A stretch of 64,000 nt of DNA from the NCBI RefSeq assembly GCF_963678975.1, contig NC_089279.1, positions 34,973,297 to 35,037,296 on the forward strand. Reading direction: 5' to 3'. This DNA is from Dysidea avara. Its lineage: Eukaryota; Porifera; Demospongiae; Dictyoceratida; Dysideidae. Positions within the stretch are counted from its first letter, which is position 1. Each line of letters opens with the position of its first letter. The notes beneath the pieces are model-generated. The model did no database searches. It was not told where the DNA came from and saw nothing but the letters and a program-made list of their open reading frames with translations. This document shows, piece after piece, positions 46,532-58,978 of the stretch. Both the position numbers and the translations under genes were made by a program.

Positions 46532-46995
46532 ATGTGTGAGAACATCAATTTCCCTCCAGCAGTTCTTATCAAACCTTACACAGGGACATGTGATGCAGCT
46601 GGTGATCTCAGGCCGATAGTAAATGCTTCATTGAACACAGAACATTATCCACACTTAATCTTCATCACTAACACAACAATGCTTACTGCACAAGCAGCAT
46701 TGAGAATACTCTCAGTCACAGATGAGTGTAGTGGAGCAATATTCTACTGTTGTGTATGTCAACTGAGAACTGACATGTCAAGAAGCAATGTTATAGGTGA
46801 GTTGAGTTTACCATTGAAAGAGCTTTGGAGGTCACCATTTCACATATGGTGTGATCAGAGATATACATTTATAAGTTGCACGTTGAGATTGTCCCAGAGT
46901 TTAATACTACTAGGTTCTACTACAGACGCAAGGCAGAACACATCACCAGAGACTTCATGCACCCAATACTCACAATGGAAGGAATGGTGTAGTCA
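46532..46995 (+). pseudogene. Inverted duplicate of the Ig2 exon of the 40-41.8 kb gene
   Basis: FPPAVLIKPYTGTCDAAGDL, ASLNTEHYPHLIFITNTT and SSVTDEC-type sequence mirror exon 3 at 40670-40395 closely, on the opposite strand. The end diverges (CQLRTDMSRSNVIG). A following stretch with TTDARQNTSPETSC could be a tail exon. No Ig1 or signal-peptide exon is found nearby, so it is a partial copy. Confidence 0.75.
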
Positions 46996-48250
<1,255 letters not shown>

Positions 48251-48261
48251 TCTACTTTACC

Positions 48262-48490
48262 TTCAAACCTCAGATTAATCAGATAACAATATGGTGACTG
48301 ATCATCATCATCATCACAATTCTTCCAACACCTGTATATACCTGGTGTAGTGACTGTAGTGTGATGTGTTCCTTCTTGTATCAGCTCATATTGTTGAACT
48401 GTTGGGTTGAGGTGTTTAACATCACAGTTGATGGCAGTAATATTCTTGAATTGGTATAGTAACTCATCTCGGTGTAGGTAGAGTGAACTG
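48262..48490 (-). CDS. Ig-like first-domain exon of the surface-protein family (partial)
   Basis: Minus-strand reading: ELLYQFKNITAINCDVKH, VQQYELIQEGTHHTTVTTPG, then IYRCWKNCDDDDDQSPYCYL and NLRFEG at a donor-like GGTAAAG. This matches Ig1 of the family, with the RCWxxC...YCY pattern. A closely related copy on the plus strand at 51020-51150 has a much longer Asp run. Upstream the frame meets a TGA near 48520, and no signal-peptide exon could be placed; the exon may belong to a live or a broken gene. Confidence 0.5.
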
Positions 48491-48649
48491 ACATTTTGTT
48501 GTTGGTGTGAAGAGTAGCTTCACACATTGTGAACTGTTTGTAGCTACACAAAATAGTGATTAGATAGTATTCTGGGACAACAGTACTACTGGTCATGCGA
48601 TTGGCTATATTATGTTTACACTGTATAATATGATTATACATGTGCTCAA

Positions 48650-49540
48650 CTGCTAGGGGTTAGATATGTATAGCCAAATGTACACTCTACCTTCATGTAC
48701 AGTTAGCTGAGTGCCTAGGTGTCTTAATTTTCATGTGCTCTGCTTATTGTGCAAACTACACAACATTGTGCAGTAAACATGGGAACTTGACCATACCAGT
48801 ACTAACAGTAACTTTGCATTAAGTTTGGATAGTTTACGTATGCTGCATATTATAGTAATAACTTCAAATTGCTTACTTGTAACATTGGCATGTAGCATAC
48901 TTGAAGAACAGACTTTCATTCTGCTACTCATTAATTCAACTTCGATGTTTCTACAATAAGCAATACCTTCTACTTACTTAGCTGAATGTTTCATTTATAT
49001 AATTTTGAGTCTTACTCATGACATAATGATGAATACCCTGGAAGTATGAAGAGACCTTACAAGAGACCTATTAATGTTATTGTATTATTGACAGCAACAC
49101 GCTCTGCATTATGTCACAAATTAAATTTTGTACATGTCTTCTTCATCAGTATCATGTACACACATTTCAAGCAGCTTTCACTTCTTTAAGTATACGGTTG
49201 ATGATGCTTGAAGCAGAATACAATACCTTTTTTAAAAAAGTAAGACCATGGGTATTTCAATTAGCTACGATACAGTCTACAGAACATGATGTAGACATTT
49301 ACTTGCTTTCTTGGTAAATAAAAATTCCCTGAAATGAATGACATTACATTTTCTTTTGTATAATATTATGTTTGTCATCATTAGAAGAATGAGACCAGTT
49401 GAGTTGTCGATGTCAGTATGCCATGTGTTTAGAGTTCCTTCCCTGGCTGAAATATGAATACTCAAACATATCCCTATACTATGCACCTTCTTAGTCTCTC
49501 TAATATAACTTACATAGTAGGAATCTGTGATACCGTCTAC
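48650..49540. other. Intergenic, nothing recognised
   Basis: Short frames only. Confidence 0.4.
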
Positions 49541-49544
49541 AGAA

Positions 49545-49815
49545 ATGTGGTGGAGTAAAAAAAAAACGAAGAAACTAAGCCAATTTTTGAAGTCGCATAT
49601 CTCGGGAACGCTTGAAGCGATTTCGCTCAAATTTGGAATGTGGAGTGCTGAAGGTGGAGGGAGTGTCCACAGCAAAAATCGTCTTGTTTCATCACGGCAG
49701 CACAGAGCTACGCAGGTGCGAAAATTGCGTTTTCTTTCTTCCTGTCAATATACTCACGGGTGTTACGCGCCGGCTTCTTGGGCCGCACGACACACTACCG
49801 TGTGTCTTGATAATT
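49545..49815 (+). repeat. Dispersed repeat A, copy 1
   Basis: From a poly-A run followed by ACGAAGAA to GGGCCGCACGACACACTACC and GTGTGTCTTGAT. Shares order and sequence with 56470-56742, including TTTCTTTCTTCCTGT and ATATACTCACGG. CpG content is above local background. Nature unknown, probably the end of a larger mobile element. Confidence 0.75.
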
Positions 49816-49960
49816 ATATACAGTACATATAATTCAGTAGCTCACTCACACAATACAGCAATAAGTGAAGGTTACCAGCAGAGTTATTTTTATTAGTTTG
49901 ATTGTTGTACACCTACTGACCTACAAGTCACAATTGTCAATACAGGTAAGAGGTATATAG

Positions 49961-50813
49961 CAGGGGCGGATCTAGGGGGGGGGGGGGGGGGGGGGCTTTG
50001 GGGGCTGAAGCCCCCCCCCCCCTTCATATTTAGGCTTTACTTGATCAATATGCTGAGTATTATAATGAAATTTTGTTTTAGCATAATTATATGATAACTA
50101 ATAATACAAATACTCATAAAACTACCTTATAAACATCTTTTCAAGGTATCATCAGTAGATTTATGCTAAAGTCTATGCATCAAGGACCCGGATCAACAGT
50201 GGAGGTGTACAAGATCGAGATACTCTAATAGAGCAGTCAGCTAACTATTCTAATAGAACATTCACTGGAAACATGTAGTTGGTTCTGTTATGGAATTTTT
50301 CCAAATCTGCCTGCACTTATACATACAATGAAGTGCATTGGTCTGTTTAAAGGACTTCATTCATGCATCTACTTGTGTAGTTAATATGTATGGCAATACT
50401 TAATTCAGGTACACAATTTCCATTGAAAATGCTCTCAGATTCAACCTTGTATTGTTCAAATTTCAAAATTTTCCACTTTCAACATTCTTATTCTAACATG
50501 AACCTATTCAGTGTTTTGCTATTGTGAAAGGGGTGCATCATGTACTTGGTTGTCTGTACCTTTTCCATTAGCAAAATGCTTCAGAGAGCCATACCTATAA
50601 AATATCTACAGGTATGAATTTTATGTGGAAATGTCTCCAAATTGCAGTATTTTAGCATATATTTTTCAAAATTTTCCTGGGGGGGCATGCCCCCAGACCC
50701 CCCCTAGTTCCAGCATGCTTTGCATGCTGGGAAGTGTGCTTCGCACATCTCTACCTAAGAGATTAGTACCTTGAGTTAGCCCCCCCCTTTTATAAATCCT
50801 AGATCCGCCCCTG
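49961..50813. mobile_element. 853-bp TIR element, TATAG target duplication
   Basis: Starts CAGGGGCGGATCTAGG and ends CCTAGATCCGCCCCTG, a perfect 16-bp inverted terminus, flanked by TATAG on both sides (49956-49960, 50814-50818). Inside: a G-run/C-run pair near 49975-50022, two CTCTAATAGA motifs at 50218-50263, and CCCCCCAGACCCCCC. No transposase, so non-autonomous. Confidence 0.85.
50218..50263 (+). repeat. Dispersed CTCTAATAGAGCAGTCA motif, tandem pair (example)
   Basis: GATACTCTAATAGAGCAGTC followed by ATTCTAATAGAACATTCAC. Further copies are near 9738, 18284, 18462, 30405, 30431, 30902, 30928, 34207, 37744, 41072, 42766, 42785 and, inverted, 33755 and 55935. The core CTCTAATAGAG is close to a palindrome. 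Confidence 0.85.
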
Positions 50814-51009
50814 TATAGATATATGGTATAAGAGCAAATCAGTGAGCGAATTAGAAGTCCAATTAAAAACCACACAACTGCATATATGTAGCACATGAAC
50901 AGTAGAAAAATACTGACAGGTATTCATTTAACATGTTATTACTTCTGTATATGATCATAAGTCAGTGTCCTTATTGTGTCAAGGATACAGCTGTCCAGGA
51001 AAGTACATG

Positions 51010-51101
51010 TTTGAACAACCCAACAATATGAGGTGATACAAGAAGGAACACATCACACTACAGTCACCACACCAGGTATATACAGGTGTTGGAAGAATTG
51101 C

Positions 51102-51141
<40 letters not shown>

Positions 51142-51483
51142 GGTCACCATATTGTTATAGGTAATGGATTGACAATATACGTAGATTTTATCATCATTAA
51201 TATTTTTAGTGATCCCAACCAATGTGACATTGACGATGCACTTCCCACCAGCTCCTCTCAACACTACACTGGTTCATGTAGTACTAGTGGTAACCCTGTA
51301 CCACCAGTACATGTTACACTGGGTGTCAGAATGAAAACCCTTGCACCTTCGATTCAAGCATGCAACATAAGGAAAGGTCCAGATGGCAATACCTATATAG
51401 CTCCTACGTATATGTTCTGTGAAGTGGAGGTGTCCTGGGGTGTAGAGGAATGGAGGTGTCCTGCTAAAAAAAGCAAATGCTAA
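51010..51483 (+). pseudogene. Ig-like family copy with 13 GAT codons and a frameshift
   Basis: Ig1 part: TTQQYEVIQEGTHHTTVTTP, GIYRCWKNC, then 13 GAT codons (51102-51140) and WSPYCYR, where the minus-strand sibling at 48262 has five Asp codons. Ig2 part begins in one frame (PTNVTLTMHFPPAPLNT) and continues in another (HYTGSCSTSGNPVPPVHVTL), a one-base lesion near 51262. A later GVEEWRCPAKKSKC tail ends at 51483. Confidence 0.7.
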
Positions 51484-51711
51484 CCAGATTTTTTCTCTTG
51501 AAATAGCTATAAGAATCCAATGCACAAAAGAAGGTGTATCGATATGTATAGAATGTGAGTGAATCAATGTATGTAGATGGGCAGTATAACTGCATTGGTT
51601 ATTGGTTTCACTTACAATTCACAATCAGATGGACAAATTTTGATTTACTCTCACACCTTAAAGCTATAAATTTCCTATAAAAGAGCAACAACTTTACTAC
51701 ATAATAAGGTT

Positions 51712-52948
51712 TGGTGTAGCTGAACTCTCTACATGATGGTTTCTTTATAGCTGAACTCTCTACAAGGTAACTTCTTCTAGCTGATCTCTCAACAGGGAGA
51801 TTTCTTTGTAGCTGAACTCTCTACAGGTGATTTGTTTGCAGCTGAACTCTCCACATGATGGTTTCTTTGTAGCTGAACTCTCTACAAGTTAACTTCTTCT
51901 AGCTGATCTCTCTACAGGGAGATTTGTTTGTAGCTGAACTCTCTACAAGGTATCTTCTTCTAGTTGATATTTCTACAGGGTGATTTGTTTGTAGCTGAAC
52001 TCTCTACAAGGTAAGCTGATCTCTCTACATGGAGATTTGTTTGTAGCTGAACTCTCTACAGGTGATTTACTTGAAGCTGAACTCTCTAAATGATGGTTTC
52101 TTTGTAGCTGAACTCTCTACAAGTTAACGTTTTCTAGCTGATCTCTCTACAGGGTGATTTGTTTGTAGCTGAACTATCTAAAGGTGATTTGCTTGAAGCT
52201 GAACTCTCTAAATGATGGTTTCTTTGTAGCTGAACTCTCTACAAGATAACTTCTTCTAGCTGATCTCTCCACAGGGAGATTTGTTTGTAGCTGAATTCTG
52301 TACAGGTGATTTGTTTGCAGCTAAACTCTTTACAGAATGGTTTCTTTGTAGCTGAGCTCTCTACAAGGTAACTTCTTCTAGTTGATGTCTCTACAGGGTC
52401 ACTAGTTTGTAGCTGAATTCTCTACATGGTGGTTTCTTTGTAACTGAACTCTCTACAAGGTGGCTTCTTCTAGCTGATCTTTCTACAGGGTGATTTGTTT
52501 GAAGCTGAACTCTCTACAAGGAAACTTCTTCTAGCTGATCTCTCTACAGGGAGATTTGTTTGTAGCTGAACTCTCTACAGGTGATTTGTTTGCAGCTGAA
52601 CTCTCTACATGATGGTTTCTTTGTAGCTGAACTCTCTACAAGGTAACTTCTTCTAGTTGATCTCTCTACAGGGAGATTTGTTTGTAGCTGAACTCTCTAC
52701 ATGATGGTTTCTTTGTAGCTGAACTCTCTACAAGGTAACTTCTTCTGTTGATCTCTCTACAGGGCGATTTATTTGTAGCTGAACTCTCTACACGGTGGTT
52801 TCTTTGTAGCTGAACTCTCTACAAAGTGAGCTGAACTCTCTACAAAGTGACTTCTTCTAGCTAATCTATCTACAGGATGACTTGTTTCTAACCGAACTCT
52901 CTACAGTGTGATCTGTTCATAGTGGAACTTTCTACTGGGTGATTTGTT
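51712..52948 (+). repeat. 31-bp satellite array with four-monomer higher-order order (part 1)
   Basis: Monomers of 30-33 bp start GCTGAACTCTCTACA or GCTGATCTCTCTACA. Four types recur in sequence: ATGATGGTTTCTTTGTA, AGGTAACTTCTTCTA, GGGAGATTTGTTTGTA and GGTGATTTGTTTGCA, giving a period of about 122 bp with occasional skipped monomers. Confidence 0.92.
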
Positions 52949-52956
52949 TGCAGCTA

Positions 52957-55486
52957 CAGTGGCGTAGCCAAGGGTGGGCATGGGCGGGCATTTGCCCAAC
53001 CATCACAGTTTCTTGCCCAACCATCACAAACTTTTGCCCAACCATCACAAGTAGCTTAAGATTCACGCGAGGATTCACAGCAGCACACAAAACAACCCTA
53101 CTTTAATACTGTAAAGCGTAAACGTGTACCTCATGTTGAACCATTGACTTCGAAGAAGGGATCGAGATAGATGGTGTATTACGTGATCCATTGTGTGGAA
53201 AATCCCTTGGAAAGTCCCTATAATTACACTTCATGTAGACGCACGTGCCACGCTCCTTGGCCCGGTTTAAATTCGAAATTTAAAATGGAGTCGAAGCGTG
53301 GTACTGTAGCTACCTCTAAGTCACAGTTAGTGATAATCGTCAGTAGGATTCAGTGCGGATGGTGCTGGCAACAAAAGATTTCGTTTCAGTGGACTTGTCA
53401 AGCGTATTTTTTGATAAGGAAAATACCATATAGCCTAACTTACTGCTGATGAAAAAAAAATGAGAAAGCGTACTCTTCTAGATAACAATAATGGCAGATG
53501 GAGCTGGAAATGGAGAAAAGGTCAAGTCCTTATAAACGTGCACAATTTGTACTAATTAACCGAGTTGTGGTTTACACCAGATACATGCAAAATGTACATT
53601 GGCTGCTATAAGTCTGGTACGAAGCTTTCTTGGCATGCTGATATTTGTGATTATCTATGGGCTCATTATAGTTCATAAATTAGCGCCCCCCGGCCTTCAT
53701 TTGGGGCTAGGTGGCGTTTACTTGAAAAGCATTGCATATCGCTGTGGTGGTTGGTCTGTAAGCTATACTGCCAGTTGATTGTAGTAAATATGTGATGAAC
53801 TATTTACGTTGTAGGTTCAGCAGTTTGATGTCACGTGATGCTCAGCTACGACGATCGTCAGCGGATGCATACCCTACAAGTAATAGAGTAAAGTATCAAT
53901 TATCGGACAATATGATGTTCGGACAGCTGCCATTCACTTCCTGGGAATCCTGCAGCTTTGGTTATTGTACCAAAAGGTAGGCTACACCAAGCAATAATTA
54001 TCCTCCAATAATCAGCTTTGCATGATTAAAAGCTTAAGAGTTACAGCCAATAGTATGCTTAGTCCGATAAAATCTATGCTCGGATAAAACTATCAGTTGT
54101 CGGACTTTGATTTTTACTACCAGTAAACAATGTCCAATTTATTTCAAATTTGTATGCAATATACCTGTACTCATTAGCTATTAATGGCCAAAAAATGGTT
54201 TCGTTATCTTTAGCATAGAGGGAGTACGAGCTTCCCAATTTTTAGTGGTATTGTCGGACGCCCTCCGCTTTAATTTAGCCATGCCCACCAACAGAGTTCA
54301 TGCTTTTTGCAACAAATGTACCAGTGCTAAACCACAGAAGAAGGTAAATAAATATCTTTCGAGAGTAGAGGTGTGTTTTAAAGTCGATATTCAGGATATT
54401 TCTATTGGAACGCAGTATTTTTGGCTTCTAAATGAAGGAGATGCACGCTAGGTGGAAAAATGAAATTACGAGGCACAACTTTCTGACCAACCACATTTGT
54501 TAGTCTTGGTGTCTCAATCACGAATACCACCTAGAAATGAAAAGATGTTCCATTTTCTACCTTCTATGGATGTACAAAGCAACATTTTCGTCTTTTGTTT
54601 CACCCATATAAGGTAGAGAAAGAAAAGCCTTTCAATTTCCGGGACAGTATTTGTGATAGGACACCAAGACTAGCATATGTAGGTGGTCAGAAGGTGGTTT
54701 TGCATAACTTCATATTTCCACCTTGCGAGCATCTCCTTCATTTAGGAGCCAAAAATACTGCGTTCCAATGGAAATATCCTGAATATCAACTTTAAAGCAC
54801 GCCTCTACTCTTGAGAGATATTTATTTACCTTCTTCTGTGGTTTAGCACTGTGCATTTGTTGCAAAAACATACAAACGCTGTTGGTGGGCATGGCTAAAT
54901 TAAAGCGGAGGGCGTCCGACAATACCGCTAAAAATTGGGAAGCTCGTACTCCCTCTATGCTAAAGATAACGAAACCATTTTTTGGCCATTAATAGCTAAT
55001 GAGTACAGGTATATTGCATACAAATTTGAAATAAATTGGACATAGTTTACTGGTAGTAAAAATCAAAGTCCGACAACTAATAGTTTTATCCGAGCATAGA
55101 TTTTATCAGACTATGCATACTATTGGATGTAACTCTTAAGCTTTTAATCACACAAAGCTGATTGTTGGAGGATAATTATTGCTTATTGTAGCCTACCTTT
55201 TGGTACAATAACCTAAGCTGCAGGATTTCCAGGAAGTAAGTGGCAGCTGTCCGAACATCATATTATCCGATAATTGATACTTTACTCTAGAATAGCTAGC
55301 TAGTAAAATGTTTGCATGCAAGCAATATTTGTTTACACTATAGCATAGGTAGCTGTAGGCCTTGTGTGCATACACTTTTCATATTTTTCTTTGATAAAGT
55401 CTCACATGAAAGTGAGCGTGTTTCTTGTGTGTATAGTTAAGTTGATGTTATGCCCAACCATCAAATATTGGCTGGCTACGCCCCTG
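52957..55486. mobile_element. hAT-type non-autonomous element inserted in the satellite
   Basis: CAGTGGCGTAGCCA at the left and TGGCTACGCCCCTG at the right are inverted termini. TGCAGCTA flanks both sides (52949-52956, 55487-55494), an 8-bp duplication as made by hAT transposases. Three subterminal TTGCCCAACCATCACA repeats follow the left end (about 52990-53050) and one TGCCCAACCATCA precedes the right end, likely transposase sites. Most of the interior is a giant palindrome. No intact hAT transposase is visible. Confidence 0.85.
53885..55285. repeat. 1.4-kb near-perfect palindrome inside the hAT element
   Basis: The left arm 53885-54585 recurs inverted at 54590-55285. Examples: KYQLSDNMMFGQLP is encoded on the plus strand at about 53895 and on the minus strand at about 55255; SDALRFNLAMPTN at 54255 plus and 54920 minus. 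Identity is high at the outside and falls toward the centre near 54588. Confidence 0.88.
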
Positions 55487-55494
55487 TGCAGCTA

Positions 55495-55885
55495 AACTCT
55501 TTGCATGATTGTTTCTTTGTAGCTAACTGAACTCTCTACAAGGTGACTTCTTTTAGCTGATCTCTCTACAGGATGACTTGTTTCTAACTGAACTCTCTAC
55601 AGTGTGATCTGTTCATAGCAGAACTTTCTACTGGGTGATTTATTTGCAGCTAAACTCTTTGCATGATTGTTTCTTTGTAACTGAACTCTCTACAAGGTAA
55701 CTTCTTCTAGCTGATCTCTCTACAGGGCAATTTGTTTGTAGCTGAATTCTCTACAGGGTGATTTATTTGAGCTGAACTCTCTACATGATGGCTTCTTTGT
55801 AGCTGAACTCCCTATTAGGTACCTTCTTCTAGCTGATCTGACTACAGGGTGACTTGTTTGTAGCTGAATTCCCTACAGAATAACT
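55495..55885 (+). repeat. 31-bp satellite array (part 2, beyond the hAT insertion)
   Basis: Continues with the same monomers directly after the target duplication, confirming that the hAT element split one array. Confidence 0.9.
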
Positions 55886-55929
55886 TACAATGTAATATAA
55901 TTGAGTAAATTATAAATGCAGCTGAATGC

Positions 55930-56460
55930 TTTATTAGGGTGACTGTTCTATTACAGTATCTCGATCTCGCATTTGCTGCACGTAGTTGCTTTTCGAATCA
56001 TAACTCAGTGATTTGTAATCCGATTCTTCTGTACTACTGCAAGGACTTTCTATGATGTTTATTCCAGCTACATACTGGTTTTCAGCTCGTTGCTCTAAGC
56101 GGTTTGCCTGGTAGACACGAAAACTAATAGTTTTTTTATTCATAAAAATCGATCGCGTAATTTTGACACAGGTTGGGTTTTGTGTCATATCTCCATGGTC
56201 TTTATCCCGATTCCTTTCAAACCACAAAAAGGCACTCCTACGATGGATGCTCCATCTACATATCAATTTTTGAACTGATTCCTCCAAGGGGTTTACCCTG
56301 TAGGCGTGACAGACCTTCGACCTTATTTTACGCAAATAATCGGTCACAACTCTATGAATGTTCATCGGATTCCTACCAAGGTTGGTACGGAGGTCCGCCT
56401 TAATGGGCCCTTTAAGTGTGCCAAATTTAAGCCCAATCCGTGCACGCATTCGTGTTTTAT
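55930..56460. other. Open but unrecognised 170-codon minus-strand frame
   Basis: The frame 56449..55934 is open and basic (for example LEESVQKLICRWSIHRRSAF). It adjoins repeat A copy 2 and has CpG-rich composition like it, so it is probably part of the same mobile element rather than a host gene. Confidence 0.3.
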
Positions 56461-56469
56461 GGCGAATTT

Positions 56470-56742
56470 TGCGAAATGAAGAGAAAAAAAAACGAAGAAA
56501 TTAAAACGAAATTTTGTTCGCTCGTATCTCGGAAATCGCTAGAGCGATTTTCTTCACATTTTGTATGTTGACTCCCCTAACTGGACGGCACGTCTCTAAC
56601 AATTTTGGTTCCAATCGGATAAGGGATCACAGAGCTACATAGGTGTGAAAATTGTGTTTTCTTTCTTCCTGTTAATATACTCACGGTGTGGCGCGGCGGC
56701 TTCTTGGGCCGCACGACACACTAACCGTGTGTCTTGATTTCA
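56470..56742 (+). repeat. Dispersed repeat A, copy 2
   Basis: Same order of blocks as 49545-49815, ending GGGCCGCACGACACACTAAC then GTGTGTCTTGAT. About 6.9 kb from copy 1 in direct orientation. Confidence 0.75.
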
Positions 56743-56957
56743 TCACATGACCTGTATGATGTCAGGCGGGTATTTCCCCTGGATTCCCCCTGCTATTGTT
56801 TAAGTAGTTACTTTATTGCCTTGTAAGCATGACATTATATTATTACCATTTGTACTACTGTTTGTAGATTTAGCAAATGTGTAGCACAATTATAGTAATT
56901 TACTGTACATGTATGCAAAAGTTATAGTCAATTTTATTTTATCATTCTCGCAAGCCT

Positions 56958-57752
56958 TTACAACAAATAAACTGCTGCCATTATTCCAGTGAGTAGTATC
57001 ATGGTCTGTGAACTGCCATTATGTGTGGTACTTGTACCCCTACCTCCATCATCACTGGGAGGAGCTGGTAATGGTCTCTCATCCATTGTGGTGTTATCTC
57101 CGGTATGGTTATTACAAGGATTGTTTGATGCTGGTCCATTTTCCACATGATCACTTCTAACAACATTTAGTTGTGTTGTCTCTTGCATCTGGTGTACTTC
57201 ACAGCTAATAGTGGCATTCTGACATTGTTCCGTAACTCTTTGTATAGTAAACCTTACTTGACTGGTGAAGTCACTGATGTTATGCTTTGTCATAGTATAG
57301 TTACAACCATTTGAGATTAACTTAGCATGTATCCTTGGTCTAGGGTTTCCTTCTGCACTACACATTCCAACATACCATTCATTAAGAGTTCCTTGTGTAA
57401 AATTCATCTTCACTTTGGTTGGTACCACTTGTACATTAAGATAACAATATTCACTGGTATAATTACACCTGCACCTGTGCTTGCCTCCATCACTGTACTG
57501 GCTGATATTGAAGGTAGCTATATACATGTTATATGGCTGTTCTCTGATCATGTTGTACTGGTCTGTAGATGAGTTTTGGCGCTCAAAAATTAAACTTCCA
57601 TTGCATTCGGAATCGCACAAAAAATCGAATGAATTATTGAGAGTTTTGGGTAGTATCTCTGCTTTCTGTGGCTCTGTTGCACAGCTACTGGTGACAGTAA
57701 TCAGATGGTAGAGTATTCCTGTGATTATAGCAACTAAAAGAATCTTCTGCAT
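56958..57752 (-). CDS. Intronless two-Ig-domain surface protein, probably GPI-anchored
   Basis: 264 residues in one exon. Signal peptide: MQKILLVAIITGILYHLITV. First Ig-like domain: FDFLCDSECNG to KHRCRCNYTSEYCYLNV. Second: MNFTQGTLNEWYVGMCSAEG to NATISCEVHQ. A Thr/Ser/Pro-rich stalk follows (NPCNNHTGDNTT, PLPAPPSDDGGRG). The end is NGSSQTMILLTGIMAAVYLL, a hydrophobic tail without cytosolic residues, as for GPI attachment. Many NxT/NxS sequons. The relative at 40041..41786 is split by phase-1 introns, so this copy may be a retrocopy that kept its frame. No lesion seen. Confidence 0.78.
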   Translation of the reverse strand: MQKILLVAIITGILYHLITVTSSCATEPQKAEILPKTLNNSFDFLCDSECNGSLIFERQNSSTDQYNMIREQPYNMYIATFNISQYSDGGKHRCRCNYTSEYCYLNVQVVPTKVKMNFTQGTLNEWYVGMCSAEGNPRPRIHAKLISNGCNYTMTKHNISDFTSQVRFTIQRVTEQCQNATISCEVHQMQETTQLNVVRSDHVENGPASNNPCNNHTGDNTTMDERPLPAPPSDDGGRGTSTTHNGSSQTMILLTGIMAAVYLL

Positions 57753-57999
57753 CTGTATGGTTTCTTTGAAAAAAATGGATTATCTTTCTGAAAATATAGG
57801 TTTTATTAAAATTGTAAATGGAATTTTCTGAGAAGGAAGATCCCTAAGGAAGAGGTGATGTCATCATTGTGATCCAATAATGAATTTCATCATAATTGTT
57901 TAATTTTAGTATCATGAAATTCAAGATAGAATACTAGGTATGTAGTTATAGAACTATTCATTCTCATGAAGATCATGTAATCTTACAACAAGACTTGAC

Positions 58000-58485
58000 T
58001 TGAACATCTTAACAGAGTGGGCAGACAGATGGAAAATGATGTTCAATGTTGTTTCAAAATGTAGTATAATACAAATCAGTACAGCTCTTCACAAAAGCTT
58101 TTTTGTCTACACAATGAATGGCGACCCAATAAGTCTTGTTACAGAACACAGATACCTTGGAATACTGATAAATGACAAACTATCATGGCATCCACACATC
58201 AATCAACTGTGTCACAAAGTCAACCAGCTACTAGGGCCCCTGCAACGAGGCTGCTCAAGTTTACCTACTATAGATACTGTTCAGCTATTTGGGACCCACA
58301 CCATCAGAATGCTACTCACCGACTGGAAATGATACTACACCATGCCACAAGATTTGTGTTAAATAAACCTTGGAGAAGAAACGATCAAGACAGACGAGTG
58401 TATCACAGATGTTAATGAACTTGAAATGGCCTTCCCTTCAAGATTGAAGAAAACATTCTGGCCTTCTTTTACTTTATAAAATAAT
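58000..58485 (+). pseudogene. 3' part of a LINE reverse transcriptase (Jockey/CR1-like)
   Basis: LTEWADRWKMMFNV, EHRYLGILINDKLSWHPHIN, then in other frames CSAIWDPHHQNATHRLEM and ATRFVLNKPWRRNDQDRR. The order matches the RT thumb and C-terminal end of Jockey/CR1-type LINE ORF2. Several frame changes; 5' truncated. Confidence 0.8.
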
Positions 58486-58629
58486 AACAAATCACCTCAA
58501 AGTCCCGTTAAATTACCTACCCTGCCAATCATACCCTAATACTTGATCTACCCATGCATTATCCGCTGAAATAATCGTTATTCCTTTTTCCCAAGAACTA
58601 TCCCTCAATGGAACAATCTCCCTATTAGC

Positions 58630-58840
58630 AACATTACTTACTTGGGGATCACCTTACACAACAGTATGTCATGGGTTTCTCATATAAATAGCATTGTTAA
58701 TAAAGCTTCCAGGACACTGAATTTTTTAAAGCGAAACATATAAAACTGTTCTAAAAAAGTCAAAGAATCTGCATATTCAGTTTACAATTGTTCGTCCTAT
58801 TTTAGAATGTACCACTCCGCGTGGGCAGTTCAAAGGCACT
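58630..58840 (+). pseudogene. Second LINE RT fragment
   Basis: TYLGITLHNSMSWVSHINSI and ASRTLNFLKRN match the same thumb region as the first fragment, followed by stops. Independent copy. Confidence 0.65.
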
Positions 58841-58855
58841 GCCAGTGCCATAATT

Positions 58856-58978
58856 TGTATATTGCACTGCTGCAGACCGCAGCGAGTGCATTATAACTTA
58901 TAACGAACTAGTTGCGGTTTTGTAGACCACAACGAGTGCATTATAAGTTATAATGCACCGACCGCAGTGCAATATACA
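58856..58978. repeat. Imperfect palindrome
   Basis: TGTATATTGCACTGC ... TGCATTATAACTTATAA on the left mirrors TTATAAGTTATAATGCA ... GCAGTGCAATATACA on the right. Probably a small fold-back element. Confidence 0.8.

Noticed and set aside
51712-52948. CRISPR-like array (regular short repeats)
   Set aside because: Monomers are contiguous variants of one sequence with no unique spacers; it is a eukaryotic satellite.
55934-56449. 171-codon frame as a host gene
   Set aside because: Adjoins a dispersed repeat with the same composition; no domain recognised.
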